58,254 nucleotides of DNA from Acinetobacter haemolyticus (GTDB taxonomy: Bacteria > Pseudomonadota > Gammaproteobacteria > Pseudomonadales > Moraxellaceae): NCBI RefSeq assembly GCF_900406815.1, contig NZ_OVCN01000021.1, forward strand, positions 1-58,254, read 5' to 3'. This document shows positions 18,105 through 28,272 of the stretch, in pieces. Under the pieces are notes generated by a model. That model searched no databases, was not told where the DNA came from, and saw nothing but the letters and a program-made list of their open reading frames with translations. How positions within the stretch are numbered: position 1 is the stretch's first letter; each line of letters starts with the position of its first letter. The translations under genes and the position numbers were made by a program.

Positions 18105-21100
18105 GTTCATGGCGGCATACGCCATTTAGAATAAATACATTGCATAAGTTTTTGAAAATAGAATGTTCATGGCGGCATACGCCATTTAGAATTTTAACGA
18201 CACTCAGACCAAGTTGCAAAAGGTGTTCATGGCGGCATACGCCATTTAGAATATAACATTCAATCAAAGTGGGTTGTATAAACAGTTCATGGCGGCATAC
18301 GCCATTTAGAATATTTTGTATAAATAATTCTAAAATCAAAATTGGTTCATGGCGGCATACGCCATTTAGAATAAACCTTAACCATAAACCATTAACCAAT
18401 AACCGTTCATGGCGGCATACGCCATTTAGAATCTGTTGCGCGTTCTGCTAAGTCAAAAACGAAAGGTTCATGGCGGCATACGCCATTTAGAATAATAATT
18501 GATATCTCAATTTGTGTAGAGTTATGTTCATGGCGGCATACGCCATTTAGAATAGTAAGTGCTGCTATTTTTATCGATTATCAGGGTTCATGGCGGCATA
18601 CGCCATTTAGAATTTGTTAACAGATGAGTTAAATACTCCTTTTTTGTTCATGGCGGCATACGCCATTTAGAATATAAAGGATAAGACCTAAATTGTCTTG
18701 AAGATGTTCATGGCGGCATACGCCATTTAGAATTTCAGTCTTTTCTAGCATCTTGTCGAACCATGTTCATGGCGGCATACGCCATTTAGAAATAAATCAT
18801 CGTTTTCACCGTTATCATAAGGCAGTTCATGGCGGCATACGCCATTTAGAAATTCTAAAAGAACACACATTGGTTTTAATTAAAGTTCATGGCGGCATAC
18901 GCCATTTAGAAATGGAGCTTTAGCACTTAAATTCGCCATTGAAAGTTCATGGCGGCATACGCCATTTAGAAATGAACGTAGAGCCTGATCATATGCCATT
19001 GTAGGTTCATGGCGGCATACGCCATTTAGAAATGAAGTTGTTGAAAATCTAGTTTGGTTAGTGGGTTCATGGCGGCATACGCCATTTAGAAATTGTAACA
19101 ATTTAAGCGGTGAAGCTTTAATCTGTTCATGGCGGCATACGCCATTTAGAAATAGTAATTCAGAAACCATCGCAGGCACAGATAGTTCATGGCGGCATAC
19201 GCCATTTAGAAATTGGCTTGTAGGTTATTTAAAAGAGAACTGGTGTTCATGGCGGCATACGCCATTTAGAAATGCAAGACACACCAGAACTGCGCAAACT
19301 TTATGTTCATGGCGGCATACGCCATTTAGAAACAGCACATCACGGGAAAAAGCCTGCGTGATGTGTTCATGGCGGCATACGCCATTTAGAAATTATCAAG
19401 CGGTTGACGTAGAAACATCATCGCGTTCATGGCGGCATACGCCATTTAGAAATTGATTGCGCGCAGCTTCAGGCACAACGATTTTGTTCATGGCGGCATA
19501 CGCCATTTAGAAATACACGTGATTTGCTGTTTTTAACTCGCAATAGTTCATGGCGGCATACGCCATTTAGAAAACCTTCAACCGCTTTAAGTCTATATAC
19601 GCCTCGTTCATGGCGGCATACGCCATTTAGAAAAGTTTTATTATTTATGACTGGAACAATCCAAAGTTCATGGCGGCATACGCCATTTAGAAATTATGTC
19701 TTTTGGTTTGGTTGTTAGCTTCAGCGTTCATGGCGGCATACGCCATTTAGAAAATTTGGTCTAGTCCACGATCGAAACGTTGAGAGTTCATGGCGGCATA
19801 CGCCATTTAGAAATTGAGCGCTTGCTCTAACCTTGCTACACACTCGTTCATGGCGGCATACGCCATTTAGAAATCATTAACTGATTGAGCACGGAAACCC
19901 ACGTTGTTCATGGCGGCATACGCCATTTAGAAATTATTTGAATATTTTAGGGATTACTGATACCAGTTCATGGCGGCATACGCCATTTAGAAAGTGGACG
20001 TATGGTAGGGCTGCTTTCGCTGCGTGTTCATGGCGGCATACGCCATTTAGAAAAATGGCATTAACCGAGAAAATGAAAAAGTATGGTTCATGGCGGCATA
20101 CGCCATTTAGAAATTGATTAATAAGTTGCTTTTGCAGCTCATCCAGTTCATGGCGGCATACGCCATTTAGAAACAAATTGAATACTTGAAATTGACGACT
20201 TTCAGAGTTCATGGCGGCATACGCCATTTAGAAAGATTAGCGAATGAATCTGATATGGCGCAATTCGTTCATGGCGGCATACGCCATTTAGAAAATTATT
20301 TGCTTTAAGCCAAGCTTCAGATAATGGTTCATGGCGGCATACGCCATTTAGAAATAATACATAAAGATTTTCATGCATCCCGTTTAGTTCATGGCGGCAT
20401 ACGCCATTTAGAAAAAAAGCTTGAAGAGCGATCTCCATACATCACCGTTCATGGCGGCATACGCCATTTAGAAAGTCGACCGTGGCATCACTAAAAACTA
20501 TGTCACGTTCATGGCGGCATACGCCATTTAGAAATTGGCGATTGCGTTGTCATCCAGATAATTGATGTTCATGGCGGCATACGCCATTTAGAAAAATTGC
20601 CGTCAATGGCGCTTCGGCGCTGTATGGTTCATGGCGGCATACGCCATTTAGAAATTGTGATGTTTACACGCACAGGGAATATTGTTGTTCATGGCGGCAT
20701 ACGCCATTTAGAAAAATCTTCTCGTCAAGAGATGGGATTCCAAACCGTTCATGGCGGCATACGCCATTTAGAAAACTCAAGGTATTGGCAGGCTGTGAGG
20801 GTTATAGTTCATGGCGGCATACGCCATTTAGAAAGCAACCGTTAAGGGTGACGTCGCCTTCACAGGGTTCATGGCGGCATACGCCATTTAGAAAAGACGG
20901 TCAACCTGCATGTCGATACCGCACGTGTTCATGGCGGCATACGCCATTTAGAAATAAGTAACTAACAACGCCAAGACCCAATCCTAGTTCATGGCAGCAT
21001 ACGCCATTTAGAAATATGAATGCATTACTAAAAAGCAAGATATGTAGTTCATGGCGGCATACGCCATTTAGAAATGACCATGCCAGTTTTGGTGTGATAA

Positions 21101-21554
21101 AAAAACGTTCATGGCGGCATACGCCATTTAGAAATTACCCATATCACCAGCAATCTTTTTGACTGTGTTCATGGCGGCACACGCCATTTAGAAAATAACG
21201 CCACGTCTGTGATGTTTACCAGCCAAGTTCATGGTGGCACACGCCATTTAGAAATTGCAGATCCACTTCAATGGACTGCATGACAAGTTCATGGCGGCAC
21301 ACGCCATTTAGAAATGAACACGATGCAACGTGGCTTAAAAACTTAAGTTCATGGCGGCACACGCCATTTAGAAAGAAATCGTACCTGATTATGCAGGTGA
21401 TCTGTTGTTCATGGCGGCATACGCCATTTAGAAATGCTCGATCCAATCTGTGCCATAGACATTGTGGTTCATGGCGGCACACGCCATTTAGAAAATTGAT
21501 GCAGATGATACGACAATGCAGGTGCAGTTCACGGCGGCACACGCCATTTAAATA
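18105..21554 (+). CRISPR. I-F class CRISPR array, 58 repeats and 57 spacers
   Basis: The repeat is 28 bases with hairpin TGGCG-GCATA-CGCCA, ending TTTAGAAA or TTTAGAAT. The period is almost exactly 60. Spacers are 32 bases except nos. 6, 23 and 35 (33) and no. 11 (31). Repeats 1-11 (18105-18733) end in T, and repeat 12 (18765) onward ends in A. Repeats 52-55, 57 and 58 have loop GCACA instead of GCATA. Repeat 49 (20987) carries a G-to-A change at the loop-closing stem base, and repeat 53 (21227) a stem C-to-T. Repeat 58 (21527) is degenerate in the stem and at its 3' end, marking the trailer. I noticed no repeated spacers. Spacer targets cannot be named without a search. Confidence 0.98.
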
Positions 21555-21645
21555 GTATAAATGGCTATTCCTAATACATTCAGCCACTTTAATTTTTAAA
21601 TAAGAAAATATACCCTGAACTTAATATATTTTTAGTGAATTTTTC

Positions 21646-22257
21646 ATGCGCGGTCTTTATCTCATCACCAATGATGATCCCATCCAATTATTACTTCAAA
21701 AATTAGACGTTGCTTTAGCGACGGGAAAGGTTGCGATTTTGCAGTATCGACGGAAGAAAGTGCCAAAAAAAGATCAACCGATGGAAGTCGAACAGATCAA
21801 AACACTCTGTGAAAAGTTCCAAGTACCATTTGTGATTAATGATGATTTGGCTTTAGCTGAACAATTTGGTTTAGGTGTTCATTTGGGGCAGTCGGATGGA
21901 GAAATAAGCGATGCTGCTGCACGGTTACCGCAAGGTGTGATTATTGGACGTACATGCTTAAACTCATTAGAGTTGGCTGAAAAAGCAATTGCTGATGGGG
22001 CGACTTATGTGGCTTTTGGTGCTGTCTATGCCACCTCAACCAAACCAGAAGCAGGTAATGTGGGGATTGAAGTAATCAAGCAAGCTAAACAAAAGTTTAC
22101 TGTACCCATTTGTGCGATTGGTGGTCTGACTGTAGAAAATTCTCAAGTGGTGATTGAAGCAGGTGCAAGCCTTTGTGCAGTAATTAGTGATATATTAGGA
22201 CGATCAACAGCCGAAATTCCTGCTCGTGTAAATGCATGGGCAACGTTATTTGACTAA
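21646..22257 (+). CDS. thiE: Thiamine-phosphate synthase
   Basis: Joins the thiazole and pyrimidine halves of thiamine to make thiamine phosphate. The protein is 203 aa, a TIM barrel of normal length. Family motifs in order are LYLITND, ILQYRRK (pyrophosphate contact), FVINDDLALA, GVHLGQSD, IIGRTC, YVAFGAVYATSTKP and CAIGGLTVEN. It starts 91 bases after the array ends, and I see no TPP riboswitch in that gap. hemL follows 84 bases downstream on the same strand. Confidence 0.93.
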   Translation: MRGLYLITNDDPIQLLLQKLDVALATGKVAILQYRRKKVPKKDQPMEVEQIKTLCEKFQVPFVINDDLALAEQFGLGVHLGQSDGEISDAAARLPQGVIIGRTCLNSLELAEKAIADGATYVAFGAVYATSTKPEAGNVGIEVIKQAKQKFTVPICAIGGLTVENSQVVIEAGASLCAVISDILGRSTAEIPARVNAWATLFD

Positions 22258-22341
22258 ATTAGATGTAATCCGCTTTGCGGAACTTTCATTGTTTCTCGGA
22301 ACGACAACGTTCCTCGTCCTCGATTCTAGGTTGAGTCTTTT

Positions 22342-23640
22342 ATGAGCTTATCTCCAAAGCAAGAACAGTTATTTAAACAAGCAAATAAACATATTCCAGG
22401 TGGTGTCAATTCGCCTGTACGTGCATTTAACGGTGTTGGCGGTACGCCTGTCTTTATCGAAAAGGCAAAAGGTGCGTACTTATGGGATGTCGATGGTAAG
22501 CGTTATGTAGACTACGTTGGTTCATGGGGACCGATGATTTTGGGTCACGCGCATCCAGATATTATCCAAGCAGTACAAACAGCGGCGGAAGATGGTTTAA
22601 GTTTTGGTGCACCAACTGTGCATGAAACGACTTTGGCAGACACCATTTGCGAGATCATGCCTTCAATCGAGTTGGTGCGTATGACCAGTTCAGGGACAGA
22701 AGCAACCATGACCGCGATTCGTTTAGCGCGTGGTTATACCGGTCGTGACAAAATCGTGAAGTTTGAAGGTTGTTATCATGGTCACTCAGATTCGTTATTG
22801 GTGAAAGCGGGTTCTGGTTTACTGACTTTAGGTGAAGGCGAACCTACGTCAAAAGGCGTGCCTGCTGATTTTGCCAAACATACCTTAACGCTACCGTATA
22901 ACAATATTGAAGCATTGAAAGAATGCTTTAGTAAGTTTGGGAATGAGATCGCGGGTGTGATCATTGAGCCTGTAGCAGGCAATATGAATCTGGTAACGCC
23001 AATTGATGGTTTCTTACAGGCGATTCGTGATGTTTGTGATGAATACAAATCAGTATTTATCATTGATGAAGTGATGACAGGTTTCCGTGTCGCTTTAGGT
23101 GGAGCACAATCGGTTTATAACGTAAAACCAGATTTGACCACGTTGGGTAAAATTATTGGTGCAGGCTTACCAGTCGGTGCTTTCGGCGGTAAACGTGAAA
23201 TCATGGAATGCATCGCACCTTTAGGTGGCGTTTATCAAGCAGGTACATTGTCGGGCAATCCATTGGCAATGCGTGCGGGTATCGCCATGTTTAAGCATTT
23301 ACGCGAACCTGATTTCTATGCAAAGCTTGCTGCGCAGTTAGAAAAATTATTGACAGGTTTACAAGCCGCGGCAGATGAAGTGGGTATTCCATTTAAGACC
23401 CAGCAAGTGGGCGGCATGTTTGGTTTGTATTTCACAGATCAAGAGGACATTACCAGCTTTGATTCAATGTTGGCTTGTGATGTTGAAGCATTTAAGAAAT
23501 TCTTCCATGGCATGTTAAAGCGTGGTGTTTATCTTGCACCATCTGCATTTGAAGCAGGATTTATTTCATCGATGCATTCAGATCAGGATATTGCTGATAC
23601 GATTCAGGCAGCAAAAGAAACCTTCGCTGAAATGAAATAA
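22342..23640 (+). CDS. hemL: Glutamate-1-semialdehyde 2,1-aminomutase
   Basis: PLP enzyme that converts glutamate-1-semialdehyde to 5-aminolevulinate, the first committed tetrapyrrole precursor. At 432 aa it is full length. Motifs include [15 protein letters not shown] at the N terminus, [44 protein letters not shown], and the PLP-lysine segment [16 protein letters not shown] (Lys270). It ends in a clear terminator. The pairing with thiE is positional, and nothing in the sequence shows shared regulation. Confidence 0.95.
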   Translation: MSLSPKQEQLFKQANKHIPGGVNSPVRAFNGVGGTPVFIEKAKGAYLWDVDGKRYVDYVGSWGPMILGHAHPDIIQAVQTAAEDGLSFGAPTVHETTLADTICEIMPSIELVRMTSSGTEATMTAIRLARGYTGRDKIVKFEGCYHGHSDSLLVKAGSGLLTLGEGEPTSKGVPADFAKHTLTLPYNNIEALKECFSKFGNEIAGVIIEPVAGNMNLVTPIDGFLQAIRDVCDEYKSVFIIDEVMTGFRVALGGAQSVYNVKPDLTTLGKIIGAGLPVGAFGGKREIMECIAPLGGVYQAGTLSGNPLAMRAGIAMFKHLREPDFYAKLAAQLEKLLTGLQAAADEVGIPFKTQQVGGMFGLYFTDQEDITSFDSMLACDVEAFKKFFHGMLKRGVYLAPSAFEAGFISSMHSDQDIADTIQAAKETFAEMK

Positions 23641-23657
23641 CGCTGTGATGCCTCCAT

Positions 23658-23682
23658 AAGCCCGATTTTTTCGGGCTTTTTT
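23658..23682 (+). terminator. hemL terminator
   Basis: Stem AAGCCCGA/TCGGGCTT with a five-T loop, followed by a T run. Confidence 0.9.
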
Positions 23683-23990
23683 AATGGAATAGAGTTGGGT
23701 TGATCTGTATAAAAATCAACCTTCAATGATTTGAAATAATCAGTGCTATTAATTATATATTTTTGATTTAAAAATTATTTTTAGGATAAGTTTCAACTTC
23801 GAAGAAAAAATATAAATAATCTTTACTGTACCAAAAGTCAAAATAATGCTTGAATAATAAACCATATTTGGGCTTGTCTTGGGCTGCAACAAAGCATTAA
23901 GGTTTTAGTTTGTGCAGTCTATTGATGGCGCTTCTATAGACCATATTTTAAATAAGCTATTGATAAAAAACTCATAGGAATGGAGTAACA
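23683..23990. other. Non-coding gap before the GlcG-like gene
   Basis: About 310 A/T-rich bases with no plausible reading frame and no strong hairpin. ACCATATTT occurs twice (about 23862 and 23940). The end of the gap carries a GGAATGGAG ribosome site for the next gene. The promoter of that gene is presumably here, but I cannot place it. Confidence 0.5.
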
Positions 23991-24407
23991 ATGAAAACTA
24001 AACATTATTTAACTGCGGCGGATGTGGAAATCCTGGTTGATGCAGCATCAAAATATGCCGCAGTACATAGTTTTAATGTCAGTATTGCCGTGGTCGATGA
24101 CAGTGGAACCTTGTTAATGATGAAGCGTATGGATGGCGCACCAGTATTATCAACACAAATTTGCCAAGAAAAAGCCCATTCTGCCGCAGTCAGTCGCAGA
24201 GCGACCAAGGCATCTGAAGATATGATCCGTGATGGTAAAATCGGCTTTTTAACAATAAAGGCAGCCAAAGGCATGTTAGAAGGCGGTGAGCCGATTGTCT
24301 ATCAAGGACAGGTTGTGGGAGCTATTGGCGTTTCGGGGGTACAATCTTTTCAAGATGCAGAAATTGCCCGGCATGCGATTCAACAATTTCTAGAGCAACC
24401 GACCTAA
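23991..24407 (+). CDS. GlcG/HbpS family protein
   Basis: 138-aa protein of the GlcG/HbpS (DUF336) family, which forms small oligomers and in some members binds heme or cobalamin-like ligands. Family segments are LTAADVEILVDAA, NVSIAVVDDSGTLLMMKRMDGA, KAHSAAVSRRAT, and GGEPIVYQGQVVGAIGVSG near the C terminus. There is no signal peptide, so it is probably cytoplasmic. The local neighbours (hemL upstream, rluA downstream) do not define a pathway. The proximity to hemL might suggest a heme link, but the intervening terminator argues against one operon. Confidence 0.8.
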   Translation: MKTKHYLTAADVEILVDAASKYAAVHSFNVSIAVVDDSGTLLMMKRMDGAPVLSTQICQEKAHSAAVSRRATKASEDMIRDGKIGFLTIKAAKGMLEGGEPIVYQGQVVGAIGVSGVQSFQDAEIARHAIQQFLEQPT

Positions 24408-24507
24408 ATCATCACTTAAATTCGAATCTGGATGAAAAATTGAGAGAAACACGAAAAAAATTAGTAAAAATACGTGTCATGCATTGTAATTCAGCGCCAA
24501 GCTTTTT

Positions 24508-25194
24508 ATGATTGCCCGCTTGTTTTCATCCAGTCGTTGGAAGGCTACCTTGAGTGATTTTCTAAGTGAACATTTGATTCATCGTGATGAAGATTTTATG
24601 GTGATCCATAAACCTGCTGGACTTCTAACAGTGCCAGGGAAAACCCCTGATTTACAAGACTGTTTGATCAATCGATTATTAAAATTAGAACCTAGAACTT
24701 TACTCATCCATCGCCTGGATCGTGATACCTCGGGTATCTTGGTGTTTGGCTTATCCAGATTTGGACAGAGCACGATTTCACGTCAATTCCAAGATCGCCA
24801 AACTTCAAAAATCTATCAAGCTTTGGTTGCGGGTCATTTAGAAGGACAGGGAACGGTTGATATTCCTGTGATTTATGATCCAAGCCGTCCTCCATTACAT
24901 ATCGTTGATGCATCTCATCACAAACCCGCTTTAACAGAGTGGCAAGCGATTGAGCACTTAGAGATTCAAGGGCAAGCAGTCACACGGGTCAAGTTGATCC
25001 CGATTACAGGGCGTTCACATCAACTTCGGGTACATATGCAATATTTAGGTCATCCGATTCTTGGCGATACCTTATATGCCACACCAGAACAGCAACAGCT
25101 TTATGAACGTTTGTGTTTACATGCGACGCAACTGAGCTTTGCTCATCCTAAAACGGGCACACAGCTTGATTTTGATTGTGCCGTGCCGTTTTAA
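24508..25194 (+). CDS. rluA: RluA-family pseudouridine synthase
   Basis: Single-domain pseudouridine synthase. E. coli RluA modifies U746 of 23S rRNA and U32 of several tRNAs. The catalytic motif HRLDRDTSG gives Asp71. IHKPAGLLTVPG and GRSHQLRVHMQYLGHPILGDTLY are also typical. At 228 aa with no S4 domain it fits RluA rather than RluC or RluD. The first residues (MIARLFSSSRWKATL) are not family-like, so translation might begin a little downstream. Confidence 0.8.
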   Translation: MIARLFSSSRWKATLSDFLSEHLIHRDEDFMVIHKPAGLLTVPGKTPDLQDCLINRLLKLEPRTLLIHRLDRDTSGILVFGLSRFGQSTISRQFQDRQTSKIYQALVAGHLEGQGTVDIPVIYDPSRPPLHIVDASHHKPALTEWQAIEHLEIQGQAVTRVKLIPITGRSHQLRVHMQYLGHPILGDTLYATPEQQQLYERLCLHATQLSFAHPKTGTQLDFDCAVPF

Positions 25195-25380
25195 CCGGAT
25201 TTTTTTAATCTAAATAGACCTAAAGTGCGCTATTTCAGTCAGCTTTATGTCAAAATATTAGGGTTGTTTGCGTGGTTAATTTCCCGTAAAAACCAAATTT
25301 AAAACTACATAAAGTAGCTTAAACTTTCATCAGTTTAAGGCATACAATATGTGGGCTAACATGAGAAAAGGTGGAATAAA

Positions 25381-28209
25381 TTGCAGCCGTTTGCTATTGG
25401 TCAACGTTGGTTATCAGATACAGAAACTGAACTCGGTTTAGGTGTTCTTATTGATGTAGATGAACGTTCTATTAGTATTTTATTCCCCAAAAGTGATGAA
25501 ACTCGTGTTTATGCACGTAACAATGCACCCTTATCACGGATCATTTTTAATGTAAAAGATGAAGTGCAAGACCAAGAAGGGATCAAGTGGATTGTTGAAT
25601 CCATTGAAGATCGTCATGGTGTATTGCGTTATGACGTGGTTCGTACACTGGAAAATGGTGAAGAAGAGCGTAAGTCTCTCAATGAAACCCGTATTGGTGC
25701 GCAAATTCAGCTGTCAAAGCCTTTAGAGCGTCTATTGGCGAGTCAAGTCGATTACAAAGAGTGGTATGACTTACGTATTGAAGCGATGTTGTTACAGGCG
25801 CAGATGCATACCAGTCCTTTACGTGGTTTTCTCGGTGCACGTGTCGGTTTGATTCCCCATCAGCTTTATATCGCACATGAAGTGGGTAAGCGTTTTGCTC
25901 CGCGTGTTTTATTGGCCGATGAAGTAGGTTTGGGTAAAACCATTGAAGCAGGCTTAATCATCCATCAGCAACTCAAAACAGGACGTTCAGAACGTATCTT
26001 GATTTTGGTGCCTGATTCACTGCAATATCAGTGGATGATTGAAATGCGTCGCCGTTTCAATTTGCAATTCTCGCTTTTCGATTTAACCCGTACTGCTTCG
26101 ATCAAAGAACATGATCCTGATCTCAATCCATTCTTAACAGAACAATGTATTATCGCCAGTGTCGATTTGATGGTTGACCATGAAGATTTGCGTGAGCAGG
26201 CGGTTGAAGCGGGCTTTGATTTACTGGTTGTCGATGAAGCACATCACTTGATGTGGAGTGAAGAAGATGGCGGTAACGATCGTTATGATCTGGTAGAAGA
26301 ATTAGCAGAACAAACGGCGGGTGTTTTATTACTTACAGCAACACCTGAACAGTTAGGCGTAGAAAGCCATTTTGCACGTTTACGTTTACTCGATCCGCAA
26401 CGTTTTAGCAGTTTAGATCGCTTCCTCGACGAAGAAGAACAATATCAACAAACGGCGAAAGTTGCCGAAGTATTGATGTCTGACGAAGCATTGACTGAAG
26501 AGCATTTAGTAGCACTAGAAGGCTTATTGGGTCATCGGATTGATGATCAGCCTGAACAGCGTATGCGCGCGATTCATGAGCTCTTAGATCGTCATGGTAC
26601 AGGTCGTATCTTATTCCGTAATACGCGTGAAGCGATTCAAGGCTTCCCTGGGCGTGATTGCCAGCCAGCACCATTGCCAGCACCGGACAATTGGTCAATG
26701 GATGGCAAAATGCGTGAGCAGATGTGGCCCGAAGAAGGTCAAATTGATGGCGCATGGATGGAAACAGATCCGCGTGTGCCTTGGTTGATGGAAGTGCTGC
26801 GTAAAGACTTAAAACACAAAAAAGTGTTGTTGATTGCGCGCAGCGGTCCAGTGGTTGAAGCATTGGAAAATGCATTACGTTTACATGCAGGCATTCGTAC
26901 CGCAATGTTCCATGAAGGCATGAGCTTGTTAGAACGTGACCAAGCGGCAGCATACTTTGCTGAAGATAGCTATGGTGCGCAGATTCTTCTGTGTTCTGAG
27001 ATTGGTTCAGAAGGGCGTAATTTCCAGTTTGCCAGTGATCTCATCCTATTTGATTTACCTGCAAACCCTGACGTACTTGAACAACGTATTGGTCGTTTAG
27101 ATCGTATCGGTCAAGAGAACCGTATTCAAATCCACGTGCCTTACTTAATGGGAACAGCGCAAGAACGTATGTTCCGTTGGTACAATGAAGCTCTTAATAT
27201 TTTCAGCAATATTTCTCCAACAGCACAAACGCTACAAGAGAACTTTATTGTTGAACTGAAAGATTGCTTGTTGGCAGACCAAGGTCAAACCTTTGAAGAC
27301 TTACTTGAAGAAGTAAATGTACAGCGTCAAGCATTAGAAGCTGAGTTACAAGCGGGTCGTGACCGTTTGCTTGAGTACAATTCATGCCGTCCAGTGGTTG
27401 CACAAGGCATCGTACAAGCGCTTGAAGATTATGATGACAATACCACTTTACCAATGTTTGTTAAACGTTTTATGTCATCAACCAACATTGATTTTGATGA
27501 GCAAAGCAATGGTACGGTGATTATCAAGCCGACTGATCAAATGCAAGTTCAAGGAATCACCTTGGACGAAGAAGGCATGACAGCGACCTTCTATCGTGAT
27601 CAAGCACAGATTCGTGAAGATGCACAATATCTGACTTTGGAACATCCATTCATTGAAAGTGTGATGGAAATGATCCGTACTCAGTCATTTGGTAGTACCA
27701 ATGTTGCGTTGTTAAAATCTAATGCATTAAAGCAAGGTTCGGTTTTACTCGAAGTTTGGTTTAAAGTCGACGTAGTTGCGCCGAAAGCATTGAACTTACC
27801 ATCTAGCTTACCAAAACAATTGATTCGTGTATTACTGAGCGAAAATGGTCAGGACTTATCTGCCAAGATTGATCCAAGTATTTTACGTCCATACCTGCAC
27901 CATTTAGATGGTAATAGCTGCCGCCAAGTGGTCAAGGCACGCCGTGAAGTGATTGAGACTCGATATGCACAAGCGTTGGATATTGCAAAGTCTTCGCTGC
28001 CTGAGTTAATGCAACAGGCTAAAGAGCATTACAGCGGCAAGTGGCAATATGAGATTGACCGTTTGACTTATCTTAAGCAATTTAATCCAAGTATCCGCGA
28101 AGATGAAATTGAGCGTTTGCAGAAATTCCAACAAGAAGGCTTAGGCTTACTTGATGGTCTATCTGTCACACCTGAAGCGATTCAAGTGTTGGTCGTGGTT
28201 AAGCCATAA
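25381..28209 (+). CDS. rapA: RNA polymerase-associated ATPase RapA
   Basis: Swi2/Snf2-type translocase that binds RNA polymerase and promotes its recycling. The 942-aa length is close to the E. coli protein. N-terminal Tudor-like domains (about residues 1-105) precede the ATPase, with Walker A DEVGLGKT at about 180-187, DEAH at 285-288, LLTATPEQLG, GSEGRNFQF and the arginine-finger motif RIGRLDRIGQ. Translation appears to start at TTG 25381, with an AGGTGGA site just upstream; MQPFAIGQRWLSDTETELGLG is the family's usual N terminus. It converges on dps. Confidence 0.93.
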   Translation: MQPFAIGQRWLSDTETELGLGVLIDVDERSISILFPKSDETRVYARNNAPLSRIIFNVKDEVQDQEGIKWIVESIEDRHGVLRYDVVRTLENGEEERKSLNETRIGAQIQLSKPLERLLASQVDYKEWYDLRIEAMLLQAQMHTSPLRGFLGARVGLIPHQLYIAHEVGKRFAPRVLLADEVGLGKTIEAGLIIHQQLKTGRSERILILVPDSLQYQWMIEMRRRFNLQFSLFDLTRTASIKEHDPDLNPFLTEQCIIASVDLMVDHEDLREQAVEAGFDLLVVDEAHHLMWSEEDGGNDRYDLVEELAEQTAGVLLLTATPEQLGVESHFARLRLLDPQRFSSLDRFLDEEEQYQQTAKVAEVLMSDEALTEEHLVALEGLLGHRIDDQPEQRMRAIHELLDRHGTGRILFRNTREAIQGFPGRDCQPAPLPAPDNWSMDGKMREQMWPEEGQIDGAWMETDPRVPWLMEVLRKDLKHKKVLLIARSGPVVEALENALRLHAGIRTAMFHEGMSLLERDQAAAYFAEDSYGAQILLCSEIGSEGRNFQFASDLILFDLPANPDVLEQRIGRLDRIGQENRIQIHVPYLMGTAQERMFRWYNEALNIFSNISPTAQTLQENFIVELKDCLLADQGQTFEDLLEEVNVQRQALEAELQAGRDRLLEYNSCRPVVAQGIVQALEDYDDNTTLPMFVKRFMSSTNIDFDEQSNGTVIIKPTDQMQVQGITLDEEGMTATFYRDQAQIREDAQYLTLEHPFIESVMEMIRTQSFGSTNVALLKSNALKQGSVLLEVWFKVDVVAPKALNLPSSLPKQLIRVLLSENGQDLSAKIDPSILRPYLHHLDGNSCRQVVKARREVIETRYAQALDIAKSSLPELMQQAKEHYSGKWQYEIDRLTYLKQFNPSIREDEIERLQKFQQEGLGLLDGLSVTPEAIQVLVVVKP

Positions 28210-28220
28210 TTGGCTCTAAT

Positions 28221-28252
28221 AAAAAAAGAGGACTGAATCGTCCTCTTTTTTT
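28221..28252. terminator. Bidirectional terminator, rapA/dps
   Basis: Stem AAAGAGGAC/GTCCTCTTT with A and T runs on the two sides, between convergent genes. Confidence 0.88.
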
Positions 28253-28272
28253 ATATCTCGAATAAATTAAAC

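Noticed and set aside
18105..21554. Self-targeting spacers against this window
   Set aside because: I noticed no spacer matching a gene here, but I did not compare them exhaustively, so I make no claim. A search of all 57 spacers against the genome would settle it.
18100..21587. Open frames on both strands across the array encoding proteins with repeated NGVCRHE, SWRHTPFR or VHGGIRHLE units
   Set aside because: They are translations of the CRISPR repeat every 60 bases (a multiple of 3), with spacers in between. They have no ribosome sites and no family.
21555..21645. Possible TPP riboswitch ahead of thiE
   Set aside because: Only 91 bases, without the paired-stem layout or the conserved CTGAGA-type core of the THI element.
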